The notes under the pieces are model-generated. The model was not told the DNA's origin, made no database searches, and worked only from the letters and a program-made list of their open reading frames with translations. The position numbers and the translations under genes were made by a program. From the NCBI GenBank assembly GCA_036346225.1, contig JARFIW010001109.1:1224501-1288500 (forward strand): a stretch of DNA of 64,000 nucleotides. The letters are read 5' to 3'. Within the stretch, counting starts at the first letter, position 1; each line of letters opens with the position of its first letter. This stretch comes from Platerodrilus igneus (Eukaryota; Arthropoda; Insecta; Coleoptera; Lycidae). Below, in pieces: positions 12,123 to 25,177 of this stretch.

Positions 12123-14990
12123 ATGATGGACAGACAGGCCAGAAACAACTGAACCGGTCAATAATTCATTTGAAGTTATCGGAGAATGGTTAAAGGAAAT
12201 ATCAACATCAATAAATGTTGATTTAAAAAAAGGGCTTTAGGACCTTGTCGGAAAATATTAAACTTCAATTTTATTATCTTACCATGTTCGTGAAAACAAT
12301 TGTTTAAAACAAAAATTATCACTAAAATGTTAGAGAACATAGAAATTAATGTCACTGATGTAGTAGTTGTTACATGATCAACTATAAATTCGTTGCATTG
12401 TAAAAATACCGATTCAGAAATAAATAATCACTTCAAAGGAGTAAGCATTTTCTTTAAAAATTGGTGTATACCTTGAAGATTATTTCAATAAACATCACAA
12501 GCGAGGAATTGACAAAAACTCAAACAGTCATATTAAATTGAATTTAAAAGAATCCCATCCCTTGGATTTCGTTAAAGTTTTGGACAATTTAACCAATATT
12601 TTATCAGATAATGTCAACTCTCTCTAAACTTAAAGTGTTCAAATTATCCTTAAAAAGGATAATTGTTGTTTAGAAAATCTAAGAGAAATATTGGAAATAT
12701 TTCACAAATGTAATGATAAACCAACAGTTATCGAATAATGTAGAGACACAAACTTTTTCAAGTTGGCAATCACTGCTAGCTACACCACTACAAATTTAGT
12801 AAACTAAAATATAAAGGATCGTTTGTGCGACTTGGTGATTATGAAGTCCGGAAAAGACGTCGCCGAAAACGTCTCATTAATTACAATAGCCGAATCTTGG
12901 TCAAGGATAAAACCATTAAATTTAAGTAACTAAATATAAATATTATACGACTTGTACCTTTTCCACTTAAGTAGTTCCAAAAACAGTGTAAATTAGGTAG
13001 TCTCTAGTAAGGCTACGATTCACTTGATATTATGAGGTGACTAGACTGCGTGAAATAACGCTTACATGAAGAAAAAATTATTAATTCAAGTTAGTTAAAC
13101 GAACTTTATCGCGAAAATACGCTACAAACAGAGATTTGGGTGGTATCCATTTAATAACATGACAATTTTATTATATTATTAAAATAGGATACAGAAATAA
13201 ATAGTAAAGCACCCACAATCAGTAATAAAGACCGAGACTTCACTTTCTGCGTGTTAAATTAAAATACACACAATTTCCGGCAAATAACCAGCCTAAGAAA
13301 GTGTATTCATAAACAGTCACATGAGTTAAAAATCTGAAATCGTTGTAAACAACTTCAATGGACAGAAACTCATAAAACAGCATAAAATTTAACGCATAGT
13401 GGGCAACAAATGACGCAACTTTCGGTATTAAATGGAAAGTGTGAGAACATCATAACCGTTCTCACGCATCAAAATGCCCTTGATCTCGACCTTAAAATAG
13501 TATAATTCGTACATACCCTTAAAATAAAGAAAGTGGGGGTTGCATAAGAAACGTTTTGACTTATAAAGCCCCCAGATAATAGTAAGAGGGATCAAATCAC
13601 ATCACAACGCGTAGAAACATCTTCAGCAGAGTCAAACAACACGCAATCGTCCCCGTGCAGAGTGAGACTACTATGTGAGTAAATGATTACTGGTATTAAA
13701 AATTAGAACTGGTTGTGAAGAGGTGTCCAAACGCCAATTATAGCACGGAAAAAATAATATCGGGGTTAATAACGTGAAAGTACCTGTAAGAGCTTGCATT
13801 TCACATCACGTGGGAGATTTTAATTCACCGCAACAATTTCTTGCACTGGAAGTCGATAGCATTTACAGAGGATAACTAATATAGCTGTAAGTTAATAAAT
13901 TTGTTTTCCATTTTATAAGCATTTCTTGGTAATATTTGATAATTGTGAATGATGGTACTGAAACCTCTTATTATTTTTAAAAAAACGATTACGTTGATGC
14001 ACAATTATTTAAAGCGGATAGTAGAAACCTAATTTTTCATACATAAAGCTCAATGCTGCAGAGCAAAATAGTATTTTGAAATTTAATTGGTTGACTGTCT
14101 TTCATTGATACATTTAAGCATATTTTGCCAAAATAAGGCTAGATTTTAGTATTTATTTTGTTTTCTGTTGATTATTTACTATGATAATTATGTTTGCTAA
14201 TATAGGTCAGGTGTATCAGATATGGAGTTGTGTTTTATTATTTGTGTAGACTATGGAAAATAATTAATAATGGTGTACGCATAGCTCTATCAACCTCCAA
14301 TTTACAGCAAAAACCAGTAAATCGTCTCTCTAATCACGTATCTTTCAAGCAGGCACTTATTCAGTATTTTCCAGGAGGGTTGTCGCTCAACGGCTTTTTA
14401 TTAGACAGAAAATTCAAAAAGCTTTCCAGGTAGATATAAGTGAAAGCGTTGAAATTTGTATATCCCTAAAAAATTTACTTTGGCTTTTATAAAACACACC
14501 CCTCACTACTTATAGCTAGCTAGTGCACTATTTACTGTTATGTTTGCTTGGAAAATTTAATTCAAGTAACTAGCATCAATTTTCTACCTAAATAAAATAT
14601 CTTCAGCTGTTAAAAACAATAGTTAATTGTCTGAAAAGTTCACTTTAGCCTATATATTACGGAGCATTTTCTCTGAGAGGTTTCTTCATTCTTTAATCTT
14701 TTGCTATTGATAATGACTACTAAGTGTTTAGTTTATAGTAAGTTGCAGTTAAGGAGTTTTTATTATATATAATTATCTATTTTACTATATACCAAATGTT
14801 GTGGAAACATCCATTCTCACATCCACTATTTTTAAACCATTTCATTTAATTACGTTTGTAGGAAACATTTAAGAACACACAATTGCGTCTGAGAAAAAAT
14901 AGCTATGCCTATCACAAAATTGACCGCCACCGACAAATAATACTATAACAAAGATGCCGATGGTAGTCTATTGCAACACTATATGAATTA
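12123..14990. other. no recognisable gene
   Basis: Nearly 3 kb of AT-rich DNA. Short frames exist, but none shows a family I recognise, and I see no array or long inverted repeat. Confidence 0.5.
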
Positions 14991-14994
14991 TTTC

Positions 14995-15375
14995 TCTTTC
15001 TGCCAGAAGATATCAGATGCCTTTAAAAATATTATTTTACTTTCTTGTAGAGCGATGGCGATCGATTGCCGAATGGTATCAGGAGCCTAAAAAAAATATT
15101 ATTCCTCTTTCTTGTAGAGCTATGATGATCGATTGCAAAGCCATCCAAAGGATTTCTTTTCCCACTGAAGGATATTGGGAACTTATAAGAGATGCTAGTT
15201 TTCTTTCTTGTAAAGTGCTGGTCATTGACTGCAAAGCCATAAAGGATTTCCTTTCCTGCCGAAAGATTTTAGGAGATCATAAATCTTTAGTGTAGGGAGA
15301 TGGTGATCGATTACAAAACCGTCTGAAGGATTTCTTTTGCTACCGAAAGCTATCAGGCTCGAGCTAAAATCTAGT
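14995..15375 (+). repeat. degenerate tandem repeat, about 90-bp unit, 4-5 copies
   Basis: Copies start near 15040, 15106, 15198 and 15285, with a partial one before them. The shared core is tcttgtagagcgatggtgat followed by cgattgcaaagccatc, aaggatttcttttcc and gaaagatatcaggag. Units differ by substitutions and indels, and copy 1 is shortened. There is no coding potential beyond chance frames. Confidence 0.75.
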
Positions 15376-15901
15376 ACTTTTTCCCTTGTATAATAAATAA
15401 CCATTTAATAAGTTATTATTCCTGACTATAATTTTATAATACCTAAGATTATTTATTTGCTGCTAAATATAAAACTACAAATTGGGGCCATTGACATGTT
15501 CTATAATTATCCGATATAGTATAGAATATACTCTAATTCACCAGAAATTACACGTAATTATAAATTTAGAACTTTTAACTGCCGCATACGATGGGCAAAT
15601 TATACTATGTTTAACAGCTAGGTTGAGATATGCTTGCACGAACAAAGTAACATCTATGGTTGAAATCCTTAAGTCAACACCAACAAAAATCTAGATATAA
15701 ATAGAAACATTATTCGAAAGTTTATTTAAAGAAATAGGTTTCATCCATATCATATTCAACAACATCAAACTTAACCAAAATAGATTTTCAAAATTATGAA
15801 ACTTTTGCCAGTGGATAATTAGCAAAATTAATGGTGAACCCAATTTTGTTGCTAACGGATGAAGCAATTTTTCGTAATAATGCAAATTTTAATAAACATA
15901 A

Positions 15902-16203
15902 CTATTATTACTATTCGGAAAGTAATCCTCACATCTTAAGAGTTGCCGACCACCAGCATCGATGGTTAGTTCAAGTATGGGGGTGGCATATTTGATCGTA
16001 ATGTGATCGGTCGTTTCTTCTTTGATGAAAGCCTCACGGGTGAGAAATATTTACGATTTTTGGAAACCAATTATTTGATCTTTTGGAAGATATCGATCCA
16101 GATAGAACTCGTACGATGTGGTTCCAGCAGGGTGGTACCCCTCCACATTATATCGATCAACGTTAGGCGATATTTCGATGAAACTTTTCAAATAAAGTGG
16201 ATG
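15902..16203 (+). pseudogene. Tc1/mariner-like transposase, middle part
   Basis: The sequence encodes, over several frames, NPHILRVADHQHRW, then DRNVIGRFFFDESLTGEKYL and RFLETN, then LEDIDPDRTRTMWFQQGGTP and PHYIDQR. This is the central region of an insect Tc1/mariner-like transposase up to the second catalytic residue. The expected QQDGAP is QQGGTP, so the catalytic Asp is lost. At least two frameshifts are present. It stops at KW near 16200, and the same gene resumes at 16929. Confidence 0.8.
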
Positions 16204-16928
16204 ATGATGATGAAGCATATTAGCAACCCCTGTAAAACAGCATTGGTATCTGACAAGTGTAAACCCGCAATAGGGTTACCTCACAACCATATACAATCTC
16301 CGTTAAACAGTATTGGTATCTGACAAGTGTAAACCCGCCATAGGGTCGCCTCAGATCCATATACAACCTTCATAGAACAACATTGGTATCTGACAAGTGT
16401 AAACCCGCAATAAGGTCGCCTCAGAACCATGTTAAAATCTACCAAAGAGGTAGCCTAAATCATAATGATTTTCCCCTTCAAAATAAGTATAAAAAAACGA
16501 CTACTTAAACCTTTTAATAATGCAATCGCACACTTCTTTAATAACCATCCTCTCAATTGTATAAATAGAAACATGTTAAAAAATGTTGTCCAATTCCCAA
16601 GTTATTGAATTTATATAAAATTCACCAATAAAAATTAATCAGCTGATTTCACGTTAAGCGTATTGGCTACCTAAAAAAAGTCGGTCCCAGGCCGTAACAC
16701 AAATTGAAGGCAATCATGCATTTAAACTTTAAAAAAATTTTTACTTAGTGTACTCAAACCAAATATTTCGAACATCAATAAATCAAAGTCACCTTCAATT
16801 TATGTCATAAATGTCAAACTTGAAGTTTTTATTATTTTGAAAACAATCCTAGGTCATGGATCGAAACGTTAATAAAGATAATTTTAAAAACTATGAGTGG
16901 TTTAATCCCCAAAGAAGATTAAGAAAAA
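16204..16928. mobile_element. 725-bp insertion flanked by 10-bp direct repeat
   Basis: The transposase relic is split exactly between two copies of aaagtggatg (16194-16203 and 16929-16938). The insert carries three copies of a 70-bp repeat near its left end, and it ends in an A-rich run (aagattaagaaaaaaa) just before the right repeat. A tail plus target duplication suggests a retroposed sequence in plus orientation, but no tRNA-like promoter boxes were recognised. The family is unknown. Confidence 0.6.
16226..16436 (+). repeat. 70-bp tandem repeat, 3 copies
   Basis: The motif attggtatctgacaagtgta recurs at 16242, 16312 and 16382, a constant 70-bp spacing. Each copy continues aacccgc, a tagggt-like stretch, cgcctcag and ccata. 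Copies differ at only a few positions. Confidence 0.9.
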
Positions 16929-17150
16929 AAAGTGGATGGGTTGGGATGGTGTACAGTTCGATCTCCAGACCTTTCGATTTTTTTCTGTGGCGTTACGTTA
17001 ACGAAGTTGTTTATAAAGATCCTCCTACGAGGAGATAAAAATAGAATACGCGCTGCTTTTGAATCGGTTACACCAGAAATGTTGGTACAAGTTAGACATT
17101 CTTTTTTTGACCATATTCAAAAGTACACAGTGTACTTAAATTGTTATTAA
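16929..17150 (+). pseudogene. Tc1/mariner-like transposase, C-terminal part
   Basis: This continues the relic interrupted at 16203. Across two frameshifts it encodes RSPDL, FDFFLWRYVNEVVYKDPPTR (near 16975-17035) and DKNRIRAAFESVTPEMLVQV, then RHSFFDHIQKYTVYLNCY, ending in a stop near 17148. The PDL..FDFFLW block is where the third catalytic residue normally lies. With its upstream half this gives most of one transposase, clearly dead. Confidence 0.8.
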
Positions 17151-17159
17151 AGACGTTGG

Positions 17160-19487
17160 CATCCTTTGGTGTAAAAAATTCCGGAGTTAGAATAGTCTCC
17201 CAGTCGGATCTCCAGTAGGGGACTACTTCGAGGGATGGGATCGGAAAGTATAAAAAAGAGTCCTAAATATTGTGCGAGTCGGAGCGTGGAATGTCAGAAG
17301 TATGAAACTAGAGAACTTGAAAATTGAAATGTATAGGTTAGCATAAGAAACAGCAGGGATCAGCGGAGTTCGATGGCCAGAGGCGGAGAATTTTTGGAGT
17401 AGAGACTTTAGGATAATTCATACAGGAACAGAGGAAGGAAATTCGGGAGTGGGAAAGGTTATGCAAAAAAGATAGGGCACTGTGTAGAAAACTACTTAGA
17501 AAAGAACGATAGAGAACTCATGGATAGATTTGAATCTAAACCGGCAAATACAGTAATAATACAAGTATACATGAACACCTCTAGCTACAGGGAGGAAGAA
17601 GTAGAGGCGATCTACAAATATATCCAAGACATATTAAGATACGTAAAAAGGATATGAAAATTTAATAATTACAGGAGAGTTTAATGCGGTGGTAGGTGAG
17701 GTTAGGGAAGGAGCAGTAGTGGGTTTATTTGATTTAGGCACGAGAAATGACAGAGGAAATAGGCTGGTAGAATTTTGCGACAAGAACCATTTAATCATCA
17801 CAAACACATTATTTCAACATCATGCTAGAAGACGATATACGTGGAAGATGCCAGGAGATATAAAAAGATATCAAATAGATTACATTCTTGTTAGACAACG
17901 GTATAGGAATCAAATCAAAGACTATAGAAGCTACTCAGAAGCAGATATGGACAGTGACCACAACATCGTAATTATGAAGACCGCTTTTAAATTTAAAAAT
18001 TTGAAAAAGGAAACAGAGAAGGCACTTTGATTTTGTGAAACTAAACGATAAAGATATCTACGAAAGATTTGAAAAAAAGTCAAATGAATTGCTGAAAGAT
18101 ATCGGGAAAATCTCGGATACTAAGGAAGTAGAAACAGAATGGAATAACATTAAATCCAGCTTAGACATGGCAGCCAGGGGTATTCTGGAATATACACAAA
18201 AAAATAATAATAAATCATGGATAACAACGGATATCCTAAATTTAATAGAAGAAAGACGAAAATATAAAATTAGTTCAGACAAAACAGGAACACAGAGATA
18301 CAAAGCCATAAAATGGGAAATTAATCGCAAGTGCTGGAAAGCTAAAGAACAATGGATTGATAAAAAGTGCAAAGAGGTACAAACTAAAATGGAAATAGAA
18401 AAGACAGACGAAGCATACAAACTAATTAAAATGGCTTTTAGGGATATAGCAAAAATATAAGGGACGCGGAGGAAACGTCATTATAGGAAAATATAGAGAA
18501 AGTGGGTTAGATTGCAAGAATCTATGGGGAATTTATGTGCAGGAGAGAAACTAATAGCATTAGAACAGGAATCGGACATTGAAAATGATGACTTGGGATT
18601 TCCTATATTTAGAGATGAGTTTGAATTAGCATTAAAGGGTCTGAAAAATGGTAAGACCCGGGAATAAATAAGGAGCAAGCAGGAACTTTAAAAGTCGGCG
18701 GGCAAGCAGCAACAGAACATTTCTTCCAACTTGTAAGCTATATGAGACAGGTGAGATACCCAAAGACTTCAAACGTAACATCATACTAACTATACAAAAA
18801 AAGAGAGGCTGTGATAGATGTGAAAATTTTCGAACAATAAGTTTGACAGCACACGTGTCAAAAACATTAACTAGAATGGTACAAAGACGAATGGAAAAAC
18901 AAGCTGATGAAATACTAAGAGATAATCAATTTGGGTTCAGTCGAAACAGGGGAACACGGGAGGTTATTTTAGCTTTGAGGGTGATAATAGAGAAAACAAT
19001 AGAAGAAGGGGTGAGCGTGAAATGTTCAAAATACTCAAAAAGATTGGAATAAGTTTAAGGGACGGATAATACATAGCTTATACAAAGAGCAAACAGCGGT
19101 AATAAAATTAGAGCAGGAATGTGGAGAAGTAAATATCAGGACAGAGATGAGACAGGGATGTACTCTATCCCCATTAATTTTTAACTTGTACATTGAAGAA
19201 GTCAAATGCAGGAAAACATTTGGAATTACTAAGCAGGAATAAAAGATTGATATGCTTAGATTTGCAGATGATATAGCGGTATTAGCATCTAGCAAAAAAG
19301 AGTTAGAAGCTGCTCTTAATGAAATGGAAACTGTTCTAATAGAGAGATACGGTATGAAAATGAACAAAAATAAAACTAAAGCAATAGTATGCAAAGGTGG
19401 GGAAAATAAATCAAAAACAAGAATACAAATAGGTAACGAGAACTTACAAGAGGTTAAGGATTTCTGCTACGCAGGAAGTCAAATAAC
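17160..19487 (+). pseudogene. APE-type LINE relic, 5' and RT part
   Basis: Endonuclease-RT polyprotein of a non-LTR element. The endonuclease starts at about 17272 (RVGAWNVRSMKLENLKIEMY), with ISGVRWP, GEFNAVVGEVREGAVVG (17680 on), RNDRGNRLVEFCDKNHLIIT, YTWKMPGD and SDHNIVI (near 17960). A linker (18035-18460) is followed by RT pieces: FRTISLTAHVSKTLTRMV and NQFGFSRNRGTREVI (18830-18975), MRQGCTLSPLIFNLYIEEV (19145-19200), and the catalytic LRFADDIAVLAS (19255-19290). Several frameshifts and stops are present (about 17345, 17655, 18660, 19050, 19240). The frame runs to GSQIT at 19487, where the foldback element begins; the rest resumes at 29995. Confidence 0.85.
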
Positions 19488-19491
19488 ACGT

Positions 19492-19800
19492 TAGTGAAGC
19501 TAGCGGCCACTATCTACCGGCCGCTAAATATGGATACGCCTACCAATCTACAACACAACAAAACCACGTCTACTGAACTAAACAAGCATTTCTATTGTTC
19601 AATTACGGTTCGTATATTGATTCAATTACCTTTACGCATTTTAAATCTAAGGGCGATTGAAAATAAATAACTTTGAGATTCCTATATTATTCTTAGGTGT
19701 ATATTTTAAGCGGTTGCTCTTTTAAATTGAAATACATGTCATTTTCTTAACTTGTGTAAAACCTGAGCTCTTAAAACTTGTTAGACTGCTACTGTAGGTA
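19492..19800 (+). repeat. outer terminal inverted repeat, left
   Basis: About 300 bp before the 157-bp array. It matches the reverse complement of 29690-29992 almost base for base (a handful of differences, such as cgtctact versus cgcctact). Near the tip is an 8-bp perfect hairpin: tagcggcc (19501-19508) and ggccgcta (19519-19526), with a 10-nt loop. Confidence 0.9.
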
Positions 19801-22800
19801 TACTAAAACAACCTATATCTTTTACAGTAACGTGTTCGCCCCGGTTCACTAACTTTTTGGAATTTTCGTAATGACAGTATAAAAAACCTAAAAAAATTTT
19901 TTCTTAGCTTTTGTAATACCTGCGCTCTTGAAACTTGGGAAGCAGTTAAGGTAGGTGTACTAAAACAACCCATTTCTTTTACAGAAACGTGTTCGCCCCG
20001 GTTCACTAAATTTTTAGAATTTTCGTAATGACACTATAAGAAAATTAAAAAAAAAATTTCTTAGCTTTTGTAATACCTGCGCTCTTGAAACTTGGTAGGC
20101 AGTTAGTGTAGGTGTACCAAAACAACCTATATCTTTTACAGAAACGAGTTCGCCCCGGTTCACTAACTTTTTGGAATTTTCGTAATGAAACCATAAGAAA
20201 ATTAAAAAATTTTTTTCTTAACTTTTGTAATACCTGCGCCCTTGAAACTTGGTAGACAGTTAGTGTAGGTGTACTAAAACAACCCATATCTTTTACAGAA
20301 ACGCGTTCGCCCCGGTTCACTAACTTTTTGGAATTTTCATAATGACACTATAAAAAACTTAAAAAATTTTTTTCTTAGCTTTTGTAATACCTGCGCTCTT
20401 GAAACGTGGGAGGCAGTTAGGGTAGGTGTACCAAAACAACCCATATCTTTTACAGAAACGTGTTCGCCCCGGTTCACTAACTTTTTGGAATTTTCGTAAT
20501 GACACCATAAGAAAATTAAAAAAAATTTTTCTTAACTTTTGTAATACCTGCGCCCTTGAAACTTGGTCGGCAGTTAGTGTAGGTGTACCAAAACAACCCG
20601 TATCTTTTACAGAAACGTGTTCGCCCCGGTTCACTAACTTTTTGGAATTTTCGTAATGACACCATAAGAAAATTAAAAAAAATTTTTCTTAACTTTTGTA
20701 ATACCTGCGCCCTTGAAACTTGGTAGACAGTTAGTGTAGGTGTACTAAAACAACCCATATCTTTTACAGAAACGCGTTCGCCCCGGTTCACTAACTTTTT
20801 GGAATTTTCGTAATGACACTATAAAAAACTTAAAAAAAATTTTTCTTAGCTTTTGAAATACCTGCGCTCTTGAAACGTGGGAGGCAGTTAGGGTAGGTGT
20901 ACCAAAACAACCCATATCTTTTACAGAAACATGTTCGCCCCGGTTCACTAACTTTTTGGAATTTTCGTAATGACACCATAAGAAAATTAAAAAAATTTTT
21001 CTTAACTTTTGTAATACCTGCGCCCTTGAAACTTGGTCGGCAGTTAGTGTAGGTGTACCAAAACAACCCGTATCTTTTACAGAAACGTGTTCGCCCCGGT
21101 TCACTAACTTTTTGGAATTTTCGTAATGACACCATAAGAAAATTAAAAAATTTTTTTCTTAACTTTTGTAATACCTGCGCCCTTGAAACTTGGTAGACAG
21201 TTAGTGTAGGTGTACTAAAACAACCCATATCTTTTACAGAAACGCGTTCGCCCCGGTTCACTAACTTTTTGGAATTTTTGTAATTACACTATAAAAAACT
21301 TAAAAAAATTTTTTCTTAGCTTTTGAAATACCTGCGCTCTTGAAACGTGGGAGGCAGTTAGGGTAGGTGTACCAAAACAACCCATATCTTTTACAGAAAC
21401 GTGTTCGCCCCGGTTCACTAACTTTTTGGAATTTTCGTAATGACACCATAAGAAAATTAAAAAAAATTTTTCTTAACTTTTGTAATACCTGCGCCCTTGA
21501 AACTTGGTAGGCAGTTAGTGTAGGTGTACCAAAACAACCCATATCTTTTACAGAAACGTGTTCGCCCCGGTTCACTAACTTTTTGGAATTTTCGTAATGA
21601 CACCATAAGAAAATTAAAAAATTTTTTTCTTAACTTTTGTAATACCTGCGCCCTTGAAACTTGGTAGACAGTTAGTGTAGGTGTACTAAAACAACCCGTA
21701 TCTTTTACAGAAACGTGTTCGCCCCGGTTCACTAACTTTTTGGAATTTTCGTAATGACACTATAAAAAACTTAAAAAATTTTTTTCTTAGCTTTTGTAAT
21801 ACCTGCGCTCTTGAAACGTGGGAGGCAGTTAGGGTAGGTGTACCAAAACAACCCATATCTTTTACAGAAACGTGTTCACCCCGGTTCACTAACTTTTTGG
21901 AATTTTCGTAATGACACCATAAGAAAAATAAAAAAATTTTTTCTTAACTTTTGTAATACCTGCGCCCTTGAAACTTGGTAGACAGTTAGTGTAGGTGTAC
22001 TAAAACAACCCGTATCTTTTACAGAAACGTGTTCGCCCCGGTTCACTAACTTTTTGGAATTTTCGTAATGACACCATAAGAAAATTAAAAAAATTTTTTC
22101 TTAACTTTTGTAATACCTGCGCCCTTGAAACTTGGTAGGCAGTTAGTGTAGGTGTACCAAAACAACCCATATCTTTTACAGAAACGTGTTCGCCCCGGTT
22201 CACTAACTTTTTGGAATTTTCGTAATGACACCATAAGAAAATTAAAAAAAATTTTTCTTAACTTTTGTAATACCTGCGCCCTTGAAACTTGGTAGGCAGT
22301 TAGTGTGGGTGTGCAAAACAACCCATATCTTTTACAGAAACGTGTTCGCCCCGGTTCACTAACTTTTGGAATTTTCGTAATGACACCATAAGAAAATTAA
22401 AAATTTTTCTTAACTTTTGTAATACCTGCGCCCTTGAAACTTGGTAGACAGTTAGTGTGGGTGTACTAAAACAACCCTATCTTTTACAGAAACGGTTCGC
22501 CCCGGTTCACTAACTTTTGGAATTTTCGTAATACACTATAAAAACTTAAAAAATTTTTTCTTAGCTTTTGAATACCTGCGCTCTTGAAACGTGGGAGGCA
22601 GTTAGGGTGGTGTCCAAAACAACCCATATCTTTTACAGAAACGTGTTCACCCCGGTTCACTAACTTTTGGAATTTTCGTAATGACACCATAAGAAAAATT
22701 AAAAAATTTTCTTAACTTTTGTAATACCTGCGCCCTTGAAACTTGGTAGGCAGTTAGTGTGGTGTACCAAAACAACCCATATCTTTTACAGAAACGTGTT

Positions 22801-25177
22801 CGCCCCGGTTCACTAACTTTTGGAATTTTCGTAATGACACCATAAGAAAATTAAAAATTTTCTTAACTTTTGTAATACCTGCGCCCTTGAAACTTGGTAG
22901 CAGTTAGTGTGGTGTCTAAAACAACCCTATCTTTTACAGAAACGTGTTCGCCCCGGTTCACTAACTTTTGGAATTTTCGTAATGACACCATAAAAACTTA
23001 AAAATTTTTCTTAACTTTTGTAATACCTGCGCCTTGAAACTTGGTAGGCAGTTAGGGTAGGTGTACCAAAACAACCCATATCTTTTACAGAAACGTGTTC
23101 CCCCGGTTCACTAACTTTTGGAATTTTCGTAATGACACCATAAGAAAATTAAAAAATTTTTCTTAACTTTTGTAATACCTGCGCCCTTGAAACTTGGTAG
23201 ACAGTTAGTGTGGTGTACAAAACAACCCATTCTTTACAGAAACGTGTTCACCCCGGTTCACTAACTTTGTGGAATTTTCGTAATGACACCATAAGAAAAA
23301 AAAAATTTTTCTTAACTTTTTAATACCTCCTTGAAACTTGGTAGACAGTTAGGTATTAAAAATTCAACCTATCTTTTACAGAAACGTGTTCGCCCCGGTT
23401 CACAACTTTTGGAATTTTCGTAATGACACCATAAATTAAAAATTTCCACGTTCTAACTTTTGGCCTTAACGTAATGACATATAAAAACTTAAAAATCACC
23501 TATCTTTTATACCGACTTTGAACGGGGCATAATTTGGAATTTCAAACAACCCATAAAATTAAAAATTTCTCACGTTATAACTTTTGAAATTTTGTAAGAC
23601 CATTAGAGAACAAAAAATTCCTTAACTTTTATACCGACCTTGAACTGGTACATTTGGAATTTTGTAAACAACCCATAATTTAAAAATTTTCACCCCTGGT
23701 TACTACTTTGGAAATTTGGTAAGACACTAAGAGTTAAAAATTTTCTAACTTTTTAAACCTGCCTTGAACTTTAGATTTGTGGAATTTCAAACAACCCATA
23801 CTTTTAAGAAATTTCCCGTTGTAATACCTGCGCTCTTGAAACTTGGGACAGTTAGTAGAGTGTACTAAAACAACCCTATCTTTTTACAGAAACGTGTTCG
23901 CCCCGGTTCACTAATTTTGAATTTTCGTAATGACACTAAACAAACTTAAAAATTTTTTTTGTATACTCCCAAACTGAGCAGTTAGGTGTTACAAAAAACC
24001 ATATTTTTACAAGTGTTCAGTTACAATTTGAATTTTGTAAGCACCATAGAAAATAAAAATTTTTTAACTTTAATCCTGGCCTTGAAATGTAGAGTTAGTC
24101 AAAACAACCCATATCTTTTACAGAAACGTGTTCCCCGTTCACTAACTTTGGAATTTTCATGACACCATAGAAAATTAAAAATTTTCTTAACTTTTGTAAT
24201 ACCTGCCCTTGAAACTTGGTAGACAGTTGTGTGGTACTAAAACAACCCGTATCTTTTACAGAAACGTGTTCCCGGTTCACTAACTTTTGGAATTTTCGTA
24301 ATGACTATAAAAACTTAAAATTTTTTCTTACTTTGTAATACCTGCGCTCTTGAAACGTGGGAGGCAGTTAGGGTGTGCCAAAAACCCATTCTTACAGAAA
24401 CGTGTTCACCCCGGTTCACTAACTTTGGAATTTTCGTAATGACACCATAAGAAAAATAAAATTTTCTTAACTTTTGTAATACCTGCGCCCTTGAAACTTG
24501 GTAGCAGTTGTGTGGTGTACAAAACAACCCTATCTTTTACGAAACGTGTTCGCCCCGGTTCACTAACTTTGGAATTTTCGTAATGACACCATAGAAAATA
24601 AAATTTCTTAACTTTTGTAATACCTGCGCCTTGAAACTTGTAGCAGTTAGTGTGTGTCAAAACAACCCTATCTTTTACAGAAACGTGTTCCCGGTTCACT
24701 AACTTTGGAATTTTCGTAATGACACCATAAGAAAATTAAAATTTCTTAACTTTGTAATACTGCGCCTTGAAACTTGGTGCAGTTGGTGTCAAACACCATA
24801 TCTTTTACAGAAACGTGTTCGCCCCGGTTCACTAACTTTTGGAATTTTCGTAATGACACCATAAGAAAATTAAAAAAATTTTCTTAACTTTTGTAATACC
24901 TGCGCCCTTGAAACTTGGTAGGACAGTTAGTGTAGGTGTACTAAAACAACCCGTATCTTTTACAGAAACGTGTTCGCCCCGGTTCACTAACTTTTGGAAT
25001 TTTCGTAATGACACTATAAAAACTTAAAAATTTTTCTTAGCTTTTGTAATACCTGCGCTCTTGAAACTTGGGAGGCAGTTAGGGTAGGTGTACTAAAACA
25101 ACCCATTTCTTTTACAGAAACGTGTTCGCCCCGGTTCACTAATTTTTTAGAATTTTCGTAATGACACTATAAGAAAA
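19801..25177 (-). repeat. 157-bp satellite array, left arm
   Basis: The landmark taatacctgc recurs at 20071, 20228, 20385, 20542, 20699, 20856, 21013, 21170, 21327, 21484, 21641, 21798, 21955 and 22112: exactly 157 bp each time. Each unit contains ttgaaactt/cgtggg, aaaacaaccc, cttttacagaaacgtgttcg and ggttcactaac. From about 22300 the units lose scattered single bases, are worst at 23300-24080, recover by 24800, and are close to full again up to the flip at 25177/25178. Confidence 0.95.

Noticed and set aside
12161..12900. Faint coding-like stretch (e.g. HHKRGIDKNSNSHIKLNLKE)
   Set aside because: No family recognised, many stops, and no start or splice context.
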